From Clostridioides difficile_D (GTDB taxonomy: Bacteria; Bacillota; Clostridia; Peptostreptococcales; Peptostreptococcaceae): DNA of 64,000 nt. The stretch lies in NCBI GenBank assembly GCA_945861085.1, contig OX244046.1:2604001-2668000 (forward strand). Reading direction: 5' to 3'. Both the position numbers and the translations under genes were made by a program. Shown one piece after another: positions 36,687-46,273 of this stretch. Below the pieces are notes generated by a model. The model was not told where the DNA came from. It did no database searches and saw only the letters and a program-made list of their open reading frames with translations. Every line of letters starts with the position of its first letter. The stretch's first letter is position 1.

Positions 36687-36923
36687 CTAATCAACATACT
36701 CAACATTGTAAATAATTCCTTTTATACCTATCTCACTATCAGTAATATACTTAAGTGATAGTTTATCCCCAGATATTTTAATTGTTTTAACTTTAGTCTT
36801 TATTCTTATTAAATCAACTTCATATTCTAATATTGATAGATAATTTTCTATACTCATAAACGTATTACTTGTAACAGTAATAACTGGTTGATTTACTTGT
36901 AAATCAGTGGATATTTCTAACAT
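36687..36923 (-). CDS. yqfC: Sporulation protein YqfC
   Basis: A 78-aa YabP/YqfC-family protein (LQVNQPVITVTSNTF ... ISGDKLSLKYI), expected in the mother cell during sporulation. ATG 36921-36923 is preferred; the ATG two codons upstream lies too close to the GGGGG site. First gene of the yqfC-yqfD-phoH-ybeY cluster. Confidence 0.9.
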   Translation of the reverse strand: MLEISTDLQVNQPVITVTSNTFMSIENYLSILEYEVDLIRIKTKVKTIKISGDKLSLKYITDSEIGIKGIIYNVEYVD

Positions 36924-37050
36924 AAGCATTACCCCCTTAATTAATTTTATGCTTGAAATAGGTATTTATGCACTTTATTGATGTTGCAATAGATTAGTTT
37001 TAAAATTTTTATACAATAATACCTAATATTTAATATATTATTTAAACAAT

Positions 37051-37095
37051 AAAAAGGTAATCATATTGATAAAAAATCAATATAATTACCTTTTT
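37051..37095 (-). terminator. Terminator of hpf
   Basis: Arms of 20 bases with one mismatch (37051-37070 and 37076-37095; ends AAAAAGGTAAT and ATTACCTTTTT) around a five-A loop, 38 bp past the hpf stop. Could act in both directions. Confidence 0.88.
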
Positions 37096-37133
37096 ATTTT
37101 TCTTATATAAAATCTAAACGTATACAATTTTTA

Positions 37134-37694
37134 TTAGTCTTGTTCTATTAAACCATATCCACCAGCTTTACGCTTATACACTATGTTTATTTCAAAATTA
37201 TCTTGATTTCTAAACATATAGAAATTGTGTCCTACCAATTCCATTTGAAGTATTGCTTCTTCTGAGCTCATAGGTTTTACATTAAATTTCTTTCTTCTTT
37301 CTATAACTATATTTTTATCTTCTTCATCATAATCATAATCATCAAATTCATTGCTATTATCTATAAAGTCAACATTTTCAAATCTTATGCTCTTATTATT
37401 TTGACTTTTGTCTTTAACTTTAGTTTTATACTTGACAACTTGTCTACTTAATTTGTCACAAACAATATCAATCGCTGCATATAAATCATCTTCCACATCT
37501 TCTGCTCTTATTATTTGCCCACTAACAGGAATTATTGTAACCTCCACTTTTTGTCTATCCTTTTTCGCACTTACTGTTACTTTCACTTCTGATTCAGGAT
37601 CAAGGTATTTTTCTAACCTACTTAATTTTCCATCTACGTATCCTTTTATTCCGTCAGTTAATTTCATTTGTCTCCCAGATACTATTATTTGCAT
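37134..37694 (-). CDS. hpf: Ribosome hibernation-promoting factor, long form
   Basis: A 186-aa protein. The N-terminal S30AE domain (about 1-95) starts MQIIVSGRQMKLTDGIKGYV and binds the decoding site of the 30S subunit. An acidic linker (about 105-125) leads to the C-terminal dimerisation domain (about 130-186, RRKKFNVKPMSSEEAILQME) that joins two 70S ribosomes into 100S dimers. ATG 37692-37694 with GGGAGAGG; a TTG six codons upstream overlaps that site. Confidence 0.94.
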   Translation of the reverse strand: MQIIVSGRQMKLTDGIKGYVDGKLSRLEKYLDPESEVKVTVSAKKDRQKVEVTIIPVSGQIIRAEDVEDDLYAAIDIVCDKLSRQVVKYKTKVKDKSQNNKSIRFENVDFIDNSNEFDDYDYDEEDKNIVIERRKKFNVKPMSSEEAILQMELVGHNFYMFRNQDNFEINIVYKRKAGGYGLIEQD

Positions 37695-37886
37695 AAAAAC
37701 CTCTCCCTTCAAGCCTTTCCAATTCTAATACTTTAATATGTTAATCTTTAAATACAACTTTTATAAATTTATTATATTTAAATTAATATTATTGTATATG
37801 AAAATGATTATTTTTAATAGTCTATTTATTTTTTATTTGGTGTGATATTATTAAAAGTACAGGGTAATTTACAAAACCTTTACATT

Positions 37887-38384
37887 CTATTTATTAATAA
37901 ACCATATAAAATAATTCAAAAATCCTGCATAAACAAGCCACATCAAATATACCAAATTTATGTATCCAGCTCTCTTATCTATTTTAGAAAACTTAGAAAT
38001 GGTTATTATAGAAACCAAAATCATTATTATTATATCTATTAAAGCTGTAAATCTAAGTCCAAACCCAAAAAATAGTATACTCCAAACAAAGTTTAGCACA
38101 AGTTGTAACCCATAATAAAAAATTGCATCTCTTACTTTAGGTAAGTTATAATCCGTTCTTAATATTAGGTATGAAGATATACCCATCAGTATGTACAATA
38201 TAGTCCAAACTATTGGAAATATAAAAGCTGGTGGTGCAAAGCTTGGCTTTGTGAGTTGTAAATAATAGGTTGAAATATCTGTTCCACTAATAATCATTGT
38301 TAAAATGCTACTTAAGTAACCTATTATTAATGGTATCAATATGTTTATCAAAAAATTCCTAATCTCTTTTACTGATATAATCAA
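37887..38384 (-). CDS. tspO: TspO/MBR-family membrane protein
   Basis: A 165-aa protein with five membrane spans and the family residues KPSFAPPAFIFPIVWTILY and LQLVLNFVWSILFFG. TspO proteins bind tetrapyrroles and cholesterol-like ligands and act in stress responses. TTG 38382-38384 with an AAGGGG site. Monocistronic by spacing. Confidence 0.88.
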   Translation of the reverse strand: MIISVKEIRNFLINILIPLIIGYLSSILTMIISGTDISTYYLQLTKPSFAPPAFIFPIVWTILYILMGISSYLILRTDYNLPKVRDAIFYYGLQLVLNFVWSILFFGFGLRFTALIDIIIMILVSIITISKFSKIDKRAGYINLVYLMWLVYAGFLNYFIWFINK

Positions 38385-38462
38385 ATTTTTCCCCTTCTTT
38401 CAAAATTTTCTTTGATTATAGATATGCTCAAATATGACTTGTTATTCCCAAAAACTATAAAA

Positions 38463-38486
38463 AGCCTAGAGATTTCTCTCTAGGCT
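38463..38486 (-). terminator. Terminator of rpsU-yqeY
   Basis: Perfect 9-bp arms AGCCTAGAG (38463-38471) and CTCTAGGCT (38478-38486), followed on the minus strand by TTTTTATAG. Lies 8 bp after the yqeY stop. Confidence 0.85.
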
Positions 38487-38494
38487 ATATCAAT

Positions 38495-38938
38495 CTATTG
38501 TAAGTTTTGTTTTACCAACTTATTTATAAGTTTTCCGTCAGCTCTTCCTTTAACTTTTGGTTGGATAACTGACATTATTTTTCCCATATCCTTCATAGAA
38601 GTTGCTCCTACTTCAGATATAGTAGATTTTACAATTTCTTCTAACTCTTCTTCGCTTAATTGTTGAGGTAGGTACTCTTTTAAAACTTCAATTTCAACTT
38701 CTGTTTCTTTTATTAAGTCTTCTCTTCCAGCTTTTTCAAATTCAACTAATGCATCTCTACGTTGCTTTAATTGCTTTGCTATTACATCGATAATTCCATC
38801 TTCATCAAGCTCGACCCTATTATCAACCTCATACTGCTTTATAGAAGCTCTTATTAAAGTTACTACAGATTTTCTCACTGTATCTTTGTTTTTCATCGAA
38901 GATTTCAAATCCTCTTGTAACTTCTGCTTAAGGGACAT
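38495..38938 (-). CDS. yqeY: GatB/YqeY domain protein
   Basis: A 147-aa helical protein, nearly all YqeY domain (SLKQKLQEDLKSSMKNKD ... MGKIMSVIQPKVKGRADGK). The domain resembles the C terminus of the GatB amidotransferase subunit and may bind tRNA; its role alone is unclear. ATG 38936-38938 with GAGGTGAAGGGG. Cotranscribed with rpsU, as in other Firmicutes. Confidence 0.92.
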   Translation of the reverse strand: MSLKQKLQEDLKSSMKNKDTVRKSVVTLIRASIKQYEVDNRVELDEDGIIDVIAKQLKQRRDALVEFEKAGREDLIKETEVEIEVLKEYLPQQLSEEELEEIVKSTISEVGATSMKDMGKIMSVIQPKVKGRADGKLINKLVKQNLQ

Positions 38939-38967
38939 CCCCTTCACCTCTTTATTCTTATTTACTA

Positions 38968-39147
38968 CTATTTCTTAGCGTTTTTTCTTCTTGCTGCTTC
39001 AGCTTTTTTCTTACGCTTAACGCTTGGCTTATCATAGTGCTCTCTTTTTCTCACTTCTGACATGATGCCAGACATTGCACATTGACGCTTGAATCTTCTT
39101 AAAGCGCTGTCTAATGTTTCATTTTCTCTAACTCTTACTTCTGACAT
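38968..39147 (-). CDS. rpsU: Ribosomal protein S21
   Basis: A 59-aa very basic protein beginning MSEVRVRENETLDSALRRF and ending in a Lys/Arg/Ala-rich tail. Binds the 30S platform near the anti-Shine-Dalgarno region. Start ATG 39145-39147 with a GGGAGGG site; 29 bp before yqeY. Normal S21 length. Confidence 0.97.
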   Translation of the reverse strand: MSEVRVRENETLDSALRRFKRQCAMSGIMSEVRKREHYDKPSVKRKKKAEAARRKNAKK

Positions 39148-39309
39148 TTCTTTTTCCCTCCCTCCAATAGCGCAATTATGCTGGGACTGTAACTATGTTC
39201 TTTTTGCATAATATGCATTACAACCTAACACTTTGTTTATTATAAACTAAATTTTTACTTTTATCAAGTATTTTTATCAAGAAGGAACTCAATTTTTCAA
39301 TAATTTAGT

Positions 39310-39660
39310 TTAGTTTTGTCCCGCTTCGTAATTAGGAAGCTTTTTACCAGCTAAAATATGATAGTGCAAATGCTTAACTTCTTGCCCTCCATCACTTCCA
39401 CAATTATTTATGATTCTGAATCCAGTTTGGTCAAAACCTTTCTCTTTAGCTATTTTATTAATAACAACATGAATATGTGACACAATGTCCATCTCTTTAT
39501 CAGGAATATCAATTACACTATCATAATGTTTTTTAGGTACAACTAATATATGATATGGAGCAACTGGGTTCAAGTCGTTAAATGCTAAGACTCTATCATC
39601 TTCATAAACTTTAGTTGAAGGTATTTCTCCGTTCGCTATTTTACAAAAAATACAATCCAT
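39310..39660 (-). CDS. hinT: HIT-family nucleotide-binding protein
   Basis: A 116-aa HIT protein with the catalytic triad HxHxH in VKHLHYHILAGKK and the N-terminal CIFCKIANGEIPSTKVYED. Hydrolyses nucleoside phosphoramidates such as AMP-lysine in this family. Start ATG 39658-39660 with AGGAGGTGG. Downstream of mtaB by 43 bp. Confidence 0.95.
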   Translation of the reverse strand: MDCIFCKIANGEIPSTKVYEDDRVLAFNDLNPVAPYHILVVPKKHYDSVIDIPDKEMDIVSHIHVVINKIAKEKGFDQTGFRIINNCGSDGGQEVKHLHYHILAGKKLPNYEAGQN

Positions 39661-39703
39661 TTTTTTCCACCTCCTATCTTATAAATATTATAATTTCTAC
39701 ATG

Positions 39704-41002
39704 TTATAGCAAAATTCCTTCTACATATTCATCTTTTACATCATTTATTTTCACTTTTAATATCTGACCTTGTATATTTTTGTCACTTTCAACAACAACT
39801 CTTATATAATTTGAAGTTAATCCTTCGTATTTATTGCCTTCTAGATTTTGTTCAAATAAAACATCTAGCTCGCGACCAATAAATTTAGTTGCAAATTTAT
39901 TAAAATTTACTTTACTTAAATTTAAAAGTTGTTCACTTCTAAAATGCTTCATTTGAGGGTCAACTTGATTTTCCATAGTTGCAGCTGGAGTTCCTTTTCT
40001 TGGTGAATATTTGAAAACATGCATTTGTGAAAGCTCTATTTCTTTTAAAAACTCATATGTTTTTTTAAATTCTTCATTTGTCTCTCCTGGGAACCCTACT
40101 ATTACATCTGTAGTTATTGCAACATCTGGCATTTTACTTCTCAATCTGTCTACAATAGTTTTGTACTCTGAAGTTGTATATCGTCTATTCATTCTTTTTA
40201 AAGTTTCATCACATCCACTTTGAAGTGATAGATGGTAATGAGGACAAACTTTATCCATCTTTAAAACTTCATTCACAAATTCATCTGTAAATAAAATTGG
40301 TTCAACAGAGCTAAGTCTAATTCTCTCTATTTCTTCTATTTCATTTATTTGTTTTATTACATCAAGAAGTTTAATATCCTTATCCTTTAAATCTTTTCCA
40401 TAAGAGGCAACATGTATTCCTGTTAATACGACCTCTTTATAGCCATTATTAGCCAATTTTTTTACCTCATAGACTATACTATCAATATCTCTACTTCTAA
40501 CGCGTCCTCGGGCATAAGGAATGATACAATAAGTACAAAATCTGTCACATCCATCTTGTATTTTCATAAATGCTCTAGTCTTTCCATTAGTTTGGCTGAT
40601 TTCTATTTCTTCAAAAGCTTTAACTTTCATTATATCATCAACCGTACTAACTTTTTTGTTTGCATCTATCTTTTTAATTTCTTCAACAATCGTTCTTCTG
40701 TCATTTGTACCCATGACTAGATTTACTTCTTCTATATCCAAAATTTCTTCTGGTGATACTTGAGAATAGCATCCCACTACGGCTATTATTGCATCTGGAT
40801 TTTTTTTCTTAACTCGTCTTATGTATTGACGAGATTTTCTATCACTCATGTGAGTAACTGTACATGTATTTATAACATAAACGTCAGCATATTCTTCACT
40901 ATTAACTTGTTCATAACCATCTTTTTCAAATAGTTCTAGCATAGCTTCCGTTTCATATTGATTGACTTTACACCCAAGTGTATAAAAAGCTACTTTTTTC
41001 AA
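39704..41002 (-). CDS. mtaB: tRNA (N6-threonylcarbamoyladenosine(37)-C2)-methylthiotransferase MtaB
   Basis: A 432-aa radical SAM enzyme that adds a methylthio group to t6A37 of ANN-decoding tRNAs. UPF0004 domain (about 1-120) with cysteines in TLGCKVNQYE, NTCTVTH and VGCYSQ for one [4Fe-4S] cluster; radical SAM CxxxCxxC in GCDRFCTYCIIPYARG; C-terminal TRAM domain (about 370-432). TTG 41000-41002 with GGAGGAG. Follows rsmE by 1 bp. Confidence 0.94.
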   Translation of the reverse strand: MKKVAFYTLGCKVNQYETEAMLELFEKDGYEQVNSEEYADVYVINTCTVTHMSDRKSRQYIRRVKKKNPDAIIAVVGCYSQVSPEEILDIEEVNLVMGTNDRRTIVEEIKKIDANKKVSTVDDIMKVKAFEEIEISQTNGKTRAFMKIQDGCDRFCTYCIIPYARGRVRSRDIDSIVYEVKKLANNGYKEVVLTGIHVASYGKDLKDKDIKLLDVIKQINEIEEIERIRLSSVEPILFTDEFVNEVLKMDKVCPHYHLSLQSGCDETLKRMNRRYTTSEYKTIVDRLRSKMPDVAITTDVIVGFPGETNEEFKKTYEFLKEIELSQMHVFKYSPRKGTPAATMENQVDPQMKHFRSEQLLNLSKVNFNKFATKFIGRELDVLFEQNLEGNKYEGLTSNYIRVVVESDKNIQGQILKVKINDVKDEYVEGILL

Positions 41003-41003
41003 T

Positions 41004-41762
41004 TTATTTTTCTCCTCCTAAATCACTTAGCTCATACAAAGCTATCGTTGATGCTACAACAGAAGCTGTCTCAGTTCTTAATATTCTAGGCCCTAATGAT
41101 ACAACACTACAATTATTATTTTGCACTTGTTCTATCTCTTCTTCAGAAAATCCACCTTCTGGACCTATAAAAATTCCAACGCTGTCTACATTAGAATCAC
41201 ATTTTTTAAGTGCATGTTTTATTGAAACTGTTCTTTCATTTTCATAAGGGCAAATACTTGTATTATTTTTTTTCATATCTTCTAAAGCTTCTTTAAAACT
41301 TAAAACACCTCTTAATTTTGGTATCTTGCCTCTTTTACTTTGCTTTGCTGCTTCATAAATTATTCTTTCCCAACGTTCAAATTTTTTATCTTCTTTTTTG
41401 TCATCAACTTTAGCAACACTTCTCTTAGTTTGAACTAATATTATTTCTTCTACACCCACTTCAGTTAATTTTTGAAGTATCATCTCCATTTTTGGAGCTT
41501 TTGGAAGTCCTTGATATAGTCTTATTTTAAGTTCTGATTCTCTATTTATATCAACCTTTTCTAAAATATTTAAATTAACTACACTTTTATCTATATTCAT
41601 TATCTCACAAATATACTCATTATTACTCTTGTCACATATCTCAAGTTTCTCACCTGGCTTGTATCTTAAAACTTTTGAAATGTGTTTTACATCTTCACCT
41701 TCTATAGTGCAAGTTCTATCTTGTAGATTTATATTATTTTTTTCAACAAAAAATCTATCCAT
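41004..41762 (-). CDS. rsmE: 16S rRNA (uracil-1498-N3)-methyltransferase RsmE
   Basis: A 252-aa SPOUT methyltransferase. N-terminal PUA-like domain (about 15-70, VKHISKVLRYKPGEK) and C-terminal knot (FIGPEGGFSEEEIE, LGPRILRTETA) that binds S-adenosylmethionine. Between prmA and mtaB, a common order in Firmicutes. Confidence 0.95.
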   Translation of the reverse strand: MDRFFVEKNNINLQDRTCTIEGEDVKHISKVLRYKPGEKLEICDKSNNEYICEIMNIDKSVVNLNILEKVDINRESELKIRLYQGLPKAPKMEMILQKLTEVGVEEIILVQTKRSVAKVDDKKEDKKFERWERIIYEAAKQSKRGKIPKLRGVLSFKEALEDMKKNNTSICPYENERTVSIKHALKKCDSNVDSVGIFIGPEGGFSEEEIEQVQNNNCSVVSLGPRILRTETASVVASTIALYELSDLGGEK

Positions 41763-41780
41763 TATACGTCACCATATCCC

Positions 41781-42728
41781 TTATTTTTTAAGCTTAGAAA
41801 CTATTGCTGACCATTCACCTAATTTTTGAACTTCAACTATTTCAAATCCATTTTCAATTAAGCTTTCTTTAACTTCTTCTACTTTATCCAAAATTATACC
41901 TGAAGATATGAATATAGCATCTTCTTTCATAAAGTTTTGTACATCTTTTGCAAGTATCTTTATTATGTCTGCTATTATATTGGCAACTATTACATCAGCT
42001 TTATCTTTTATTACATCTGTTAAATTACCATGCATTACAGATACATTTTCTTCAACTTTATTTTCAAGGACATTTTCTTTTGCAACTTTTACTGCCACTT
42101 CATCTAAATCCACAGCTACAACTTCTTTTGCTCCTAATTTGGCTGCTGCTATTGCAAGAATTCCACTACCACAACCAATATCAAATACTTTAGAATCTTT
42201 ATTCACATACTTTTCTAATTCTCTAATGCACATACTAGTAGTCTCATGTGTTCCTGTACCAAACGCCATTCCAGGGTCAAGCTCTATGATTAAATCCCCA
42301 TCTTGAATAGCATAATCTTCCCATGTAGGTTTTACTACTACCCTTTGTCCCACTTTTGTTGGTTTGTAGTATGCTTTCCATGCATTTGCCCAATCAGCTT
42401 CATTTACTTGGTCTAATGATACACTTCCTTCACCTATATCTATACCAAAATCTTTTAATCCTAAAACTTTTCGCTTTATTATTTCGACAAATTCCATCAC
42501 ATTTTTTTCTTCAGAAACATAAGTTTTTATAAGGACATCATCTTCTTCATTCTTTTTAAATACTTCTTCTTCAACATAATCCCAATCTAGTTCATTTTTC
42601 TTTTGAAATAAAAAGTCTTTTGGGTCTTCTATTACAGCCCCTCCAGCTCCTTGTTCATATAGTATATTTGTTATAGGCTCAACTGCTTCTGTTGTTGTTT
42701 TTATAGTTACTTCTATCCAATTATTCAT
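41781..42728 (-). CDS. prmA: Ribosomal protein L11 methyltransferase
   Basis: A 315-aa class I methyltransferase that trimethylates ribosomal protein L11. SAM-binding motif VFDIGCGSGILAIAAAKLG (about 180-198), preceded by LDPGMAFGTGTHETT and followed by VANIIADI. First gene of the prmA-rsmE-mtaB-hinT cluster, with GAGAGG before ATG 42726-42728. Confidence 0.95.
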   Translation of the reverse strand: MNNWIEVTIKTTTEAVEPITNILYEQGAGGAVIEDPKDFLFQKKNELDWDYVEEEVFKKNEEDDVLIKTYVSEEKNVMEFVEIIKRKVLGLKDFGIDIGEGSVSLDQVNEADWANAWKAYYKPTKVGQRVVVKPTWEDYAIQDGDLIIELDPGMAFGTGTHETTSMCIRELEKYVNKDSKVFDIGCGSGILAIAAAKLGAKEVVAVDLDEVAVKVAKENVLENKVEENVSVMHGNLTDVIKDKADVIVANIIADIIKILAKDVQNFMKEDAIFISSGIILDKVEEVKESLIENGFEIVEVQKLGEWSAIVSKLKK

Positions 42729-43037
42729 AAGTTTACCTCTCTTCTTTATAGTAATATTCCTATTTTTCCATAACTTTTATTATATCATAAATATAATATT
42801 TTGTTATTTTATATTATTAGTTTTAAATTCAAGCTAATAATTTTCATTGTGGTAATAGTCAGAATATTTAAAAATCCACTTAGTTAATCCTAAACTCCAA
42901 ATTTATTATCTATAGATATACTGGAAACACTCTTTCTCACAAATTATTTTTCTTTTAAAAAACTAATTTTTGCAGTGATCCTACAGTAGTATTTTTGTAT
43001 TTTCAAGCTCTAAAGGCATATTATATTAAACATACAC
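42729..43037. other. 309-bp region between cas3 and prmA
   Basis: No ORF with a credible start. It contains the prmA promoter and one degenerate CRISPR-repeat-like sequence at 42866-42895. No second repeat at a spacer-sized distance was seen on either side. Confidence 0.6.
42866..42895 (-). repeat. Degenerate CRISPR-repeat-like sequence next to cas3
   Basis: Read on the minus strand, this 30-mer starts GTTT, has the core ATTAACTAAGTGG and ends TTTTTAAAT. As I recall the 29-bp C. difficile CRISPR repeat, it also begins GTTT, has the same 13-base core at the same offset and ends TGTAAAT. By eye the two agree at about 24 of 29 positions with one insertion. It starts 142 bp past the cas3 stop, where an array could sit. 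A single copy is a remnant, not an array. Confidence 0.5.
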
Positions 43038-45434
43038 TTACTTCAAAATTAAGCCTACAGTACTATTATACTCAAACTTACTACTAGATTTTAGTACCAT
43101 GTATCCTTCTACTTTGCTTATTAATCCATAATAATAGAATCTATTAAATATAAACTTTGATACTTGAATCGAATCTTGCTGTAAATCCCTATCTTCCTTA
43201 TAAAAATCTTCCTCCAGAATAATTTTATAGCTAACATCAACATCTCTAAAAATTTTAGCTGCTTCCTTTTTACTATCAACAATATTTTTGTAAGGTTCAA
43301 AATTGAAAATTAAATCCAATCCATCAAAAATTTCTTTATTTATACCATAAATATTCTTAATTTCTTTATCACAACTTATAAAATTATCTTCAAAATATTT
43401 TTTAACTACACTATTATCATAGTAATCATCCAAAATATTTTTTCTAATTTCCATTGTAAAAATAGAATTAGTTTTTATTATGTTATTTAAGATACTTTTA
43501 GTTGTGTTCTTAAGTTTGTTATCATAAATTTTATCTTCACTAGGTAGAATATAAAAATTTCCATATTCATATTTATTATTTCTATTGCATCTACCCATTC
43601 TTTGTATCAAGCTATCCATAGTTGCTAAATCACTTATTATTATATTGAAATCCAAATCCAAGGATATTTCTACTGATTGAGTTGATATCCAAATATCACC
43701 CTTTTCATTTAATATTTTACTGTATTTCTCTTTTTTATCTTTGAATTTAAATCTACTATGTAAAACATCTATATCTACACCACTATACTTATCTGATAAA
43801 TTTTCTTTTAAAAACTCATATGTTCTATTGACTGAATCAATAGTATTCTTTATTATAAGAATCTTTTGTTTATTTTCTAAAGCACCTTCAACTATTGACT
43901 TGACTTCTTTTTCCTTTATAAAAGAAACCTTTACGTTTTTGCCTTCACAAATCTCTTCTTCCTTGTTGCTCTCAATAAAAACTATTTCTCCTTTATCAGT
44001 AACATTTTCATTACATTCTTCTTGAAAAATAATTCCCTTGTTTATCATTTGCTCTTTATATGATTTTGGAAGTGTAGCTGTCATTAAGTGAAAATCAACA
44101 TCTAGGTACTTGCATGCAAACTGCATAAAATATATCAAAATCAAAAACATCTTTGGTTCTAATAAATGTACTTCATCAACAGTTATAGATGCATTTTTTA
44201 CGGCTGCAAATATTTTTTCATATCCCGGAAATTTAAACATACTAAGTAATAACTGGTCAACGGTTGCAATTACACAAGGTTTACAAAAGTTTATACTCAA
44301 ATCTATATCCCTTAATGTCAATACAAAATCAGGTTCTCCATTATCTTCATTCTCTGAATATAAGTTTATATCTCCATGAAGTAATCCAATGTAATCATTA
44401 CTATTTCTTGTATCTAAATCATTTTTATTTTGAAAAATATTTTTTCTATAAAAACTTTCTGCTGATATTTTATTTGGAACTAAAAAGAATTTTCTTTTAA
44501 AACTCTTTCTATAATCTGCAGCTGTTTTTCCTGAACCTGTAAAGGCAACAGTCAGCACATTTCTTCTGGAAAGTTCTCTCAACCTTTTTTGTATAGTATT
44601 GAACTCTATATTATTTTTTTCTAAGTTATCATGACTCTTATATATCTCATTTAAAATCATATTATCAATTTCTTCATCAGTAAAATCGTTATAAAATTTT
44701 ATACCTTTCTGTCTACTTGATGCACTATGGTCTATTAAATTCAACATCCCTTTATATAAAATATACTTAAACTTTCTATAATTTAAAACTGAATCTTCTA
44801 TTTGACCATTGTTATAATCGCTGTCTATAACCATGCTTTCACTTAATTTATCTATGTAGTCATAATCCAATACATCTTCATTAAATTTAAAATCTACATC
44901 TAAAATGTCCTTTATATAACCTTCTATATCTTCCAGGTTAAACTCTTCCTTTTCTAAAATACCTTTTTCAATATACTTATAAATTTCTTCTTGAACTTTA
45001 CTAGTACTTAATCTCATATAATCTTCATAGTTTCCATGATGTAACATTATACTTTTATATATATATAACTTATCTTCTTCTGACAAGCTCATTTTTTCTA
45101 ATATGTCTTTTAAAAATGCTCCAGAAAAGATATTGTGTCTTGCTATCTTTTTTAAAGATTTTTTGTCAGACTCTAACTTTTTCCTCTCTTCTTCTGAGCA
45201 ACTAGATGATATTTTATTATTAATCTCCATTTTTTGTTGCATAATCGAATTAATTTTTCCTAAATCGTGTAAAGCACAACATATTTTCAGTATCTCTACA
45301 TCTTTATCTGAATATAGATTTAGTTCTAATATAGATTCTAATACTTCAAATAAATCCTTAATATGTTCAACTAATGTTTGCTCTTGTTGATTAGTTCTTA
45401 AATTGTATGACTTAGCTAATATTTCTTTTTTCAT
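43038..45434 (-). CDS. cas3: CRISPR-associated helicase/nuclease Cas3 (with N-terminal HD domain)
   Basis: A 798-aa effector nuclease-helicase recruited by Cascade to degrade bound DNA. N-terminal HD nuclease region with HDLGK (His56-Asp57) and HHGNYEDY. SF2 helicase motifs: TGSGKTAAD (I), VDEVHLL (DEVH, II), MTATLPK (III) and QRMGRCNR (VI). Starts ATG 45432-45434 with AGATAGGTG; an upstream in-frame codon three residues earlier lacks a site. Last gene of the cas operon. All core motifs look intact. Confidence 0.95.
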   Translation of the reverse strand: MKKEILAKSYNLRTNQQEQTLVEHIKDLFEVLESILELNLYSDKDVEILKICCALHDLGKINSIMQQKMEINNKISSSCSEEERKKLESDKKSLKKIARHNIFSGAFLKDILEKMSLSEEDKLYIYKSIMLHHGNYEDYMRLSTSKVQEEIYKYIEKGILEKEEFNLEDIEGYIKDILDVDFKFNEDVLDYDYIDKLSESMVIDSDYNNGQIEDSVLNYRKFKYILYKGMLNLIDHSASSRQKGIKFYNDFTDEEIDNMILNEIYKSHDNLEKNNIEFNTIQKRLRELSRRNVLTVAFTGSGKTAADYRKSFKRKFFLVPNKISAESFYRKNIFQNKNDLDTRNSNDYIGLLHGDINLYSENEDNGEPDFVLTLRDIDLSINFCKPCVIATVDQLLLSMFKFPGYEKIFAAVKNASITVDEVHLLEPKMFLILIYFMQFACKYLDVDFHLMTATLPKSYKEQMINKGIIFQEECNENVTDKGEIVFIESNKEEEICEGKNVKVSFIKEKEVKSIVEGALENKQKILIIKNTIDSVNRTYEFLKENLSDKYSGVDIDVLHSRFKFKDKKEKYSKILNEKGDIWISTQSVEISLDLDFNIIISDLATMDSLIQRMGRCNRNNKYEYGNFYILPSEDKIYDNKLKNTTKSILNNIIKTNSIFTMEIRKNILDDYYDNSVVKKYFEDNFISCDKEIKNIYGINKEIFDGLDLIFNFEPYKNIVDSKKEAAKIFRDVDVSYKIILEEDFYKEDRDLQQDSIQVSKFIFNRFYYYGLISKVEGYMVLKSSSKFEYNSTVGLILK

Positions 45435-45460
45435 GATAAACACCTATCTTTCAAAATAAT

Positions 45461-46258
45461 TTAAAGCCATGTAAAAACTTCTTTTGTATCAATACATACA
45501 TTTACCTTAATATTTTTAGGATATATACCATCATTATCAACATATATATAATGGCAAAACTCATAAACTCTATCATCTCTATTTGCTTTTAAATCTTTAT
45601 ATTTATGAGGTAATGCAATCAATACACCTTGATTTATTATAGTCTCGACATTCTCTTTATCTCTTAAGTCAACTCTTACATATGTATTCTTTAATTTTAT
45701 ATTCTCTTTTATAGCATCACGAGTATTCATAGGTATAACCTCTTTTAACTCGACTTCTTTCACAAAACATCCTTTTTCACTTGGCATTACAAAATCTTCT
45801 TTTCTTCCTAAATTTGCATATTTACATGGGCTTTCAAGCTTTTTTCTAATAAATTCAAGTTCTTCATCATCCTTGCAAGAAATAAATATAGTCAGTTCTA
45901 CTTCTTTAAGAACTTCATAGTTTAATATGCTATTTTGAGCTTTATGCTCTTTATAGTAATCATAGTAGTTTCCTTGAAGCAAAAACTTTTCTTTATCTTT
46001 ACCTTTTCTCATATTTGTATATTCATTCCAAAAATCAATGTTCTCTCCTCTTGAAAATTCTAGTTCTCTATGATGATGTGTTCCAATTATTCCTATATCT
46101 ATATCAAAGTTTAATCTTCTATCACATAAATACGTTATCATTCCCATTATTGTGGTCTTAGATGGTAAATTTAAAGTACTTATATATTCATTTTGAAATA
46201 CTTTTGGGTCTCTATAGTGAGCAGTTGGTTGCTTAAGTTTACATTGTAATACTTTCAT
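45461..46258 (-). CDS. cas5: Type I-B CRISPR protein Cas5
   Basis: A 265-aa RAMP protein that caps the 5' handle of crRNA in Cascade. The N-terminal beta-strand/Gly region LPSKTTIMGMITYLC is typical of Cas5 of the Tneap/Hmari groups. It follows cas7 by 15 bp with a GGAGG site, and cas3 follows 26 bp later. Family call rests on size, opening motif and fixed order. Confidence 0.87.
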   Translation of the reverse strand: MKVLQCKLKQPTAHYRDPKVFQNEYISTLNLPSKTTIMGMITYLCDRRLNFDIDIGIIGTHHHRELEFSRGENIDFWNEYTNMRKGKDKEKFLLQGNYYDYYKEHKAQNSILNYEVLKEVELTIFISCKDDEELEFIRKKLESPCKYANLGRKEDFVMPSEKGCFVKEVELKEVIPMNTRDAIKENIKLKNTYVRVDLRDKENVETIINQGVLIALPHKYKDLKANRDDRVYEFCHYIYVDNDGIYPKNIKVNVCIDTKEVFTWL

Positions 46259-46273
46259 AATTCAAAAAACCTC

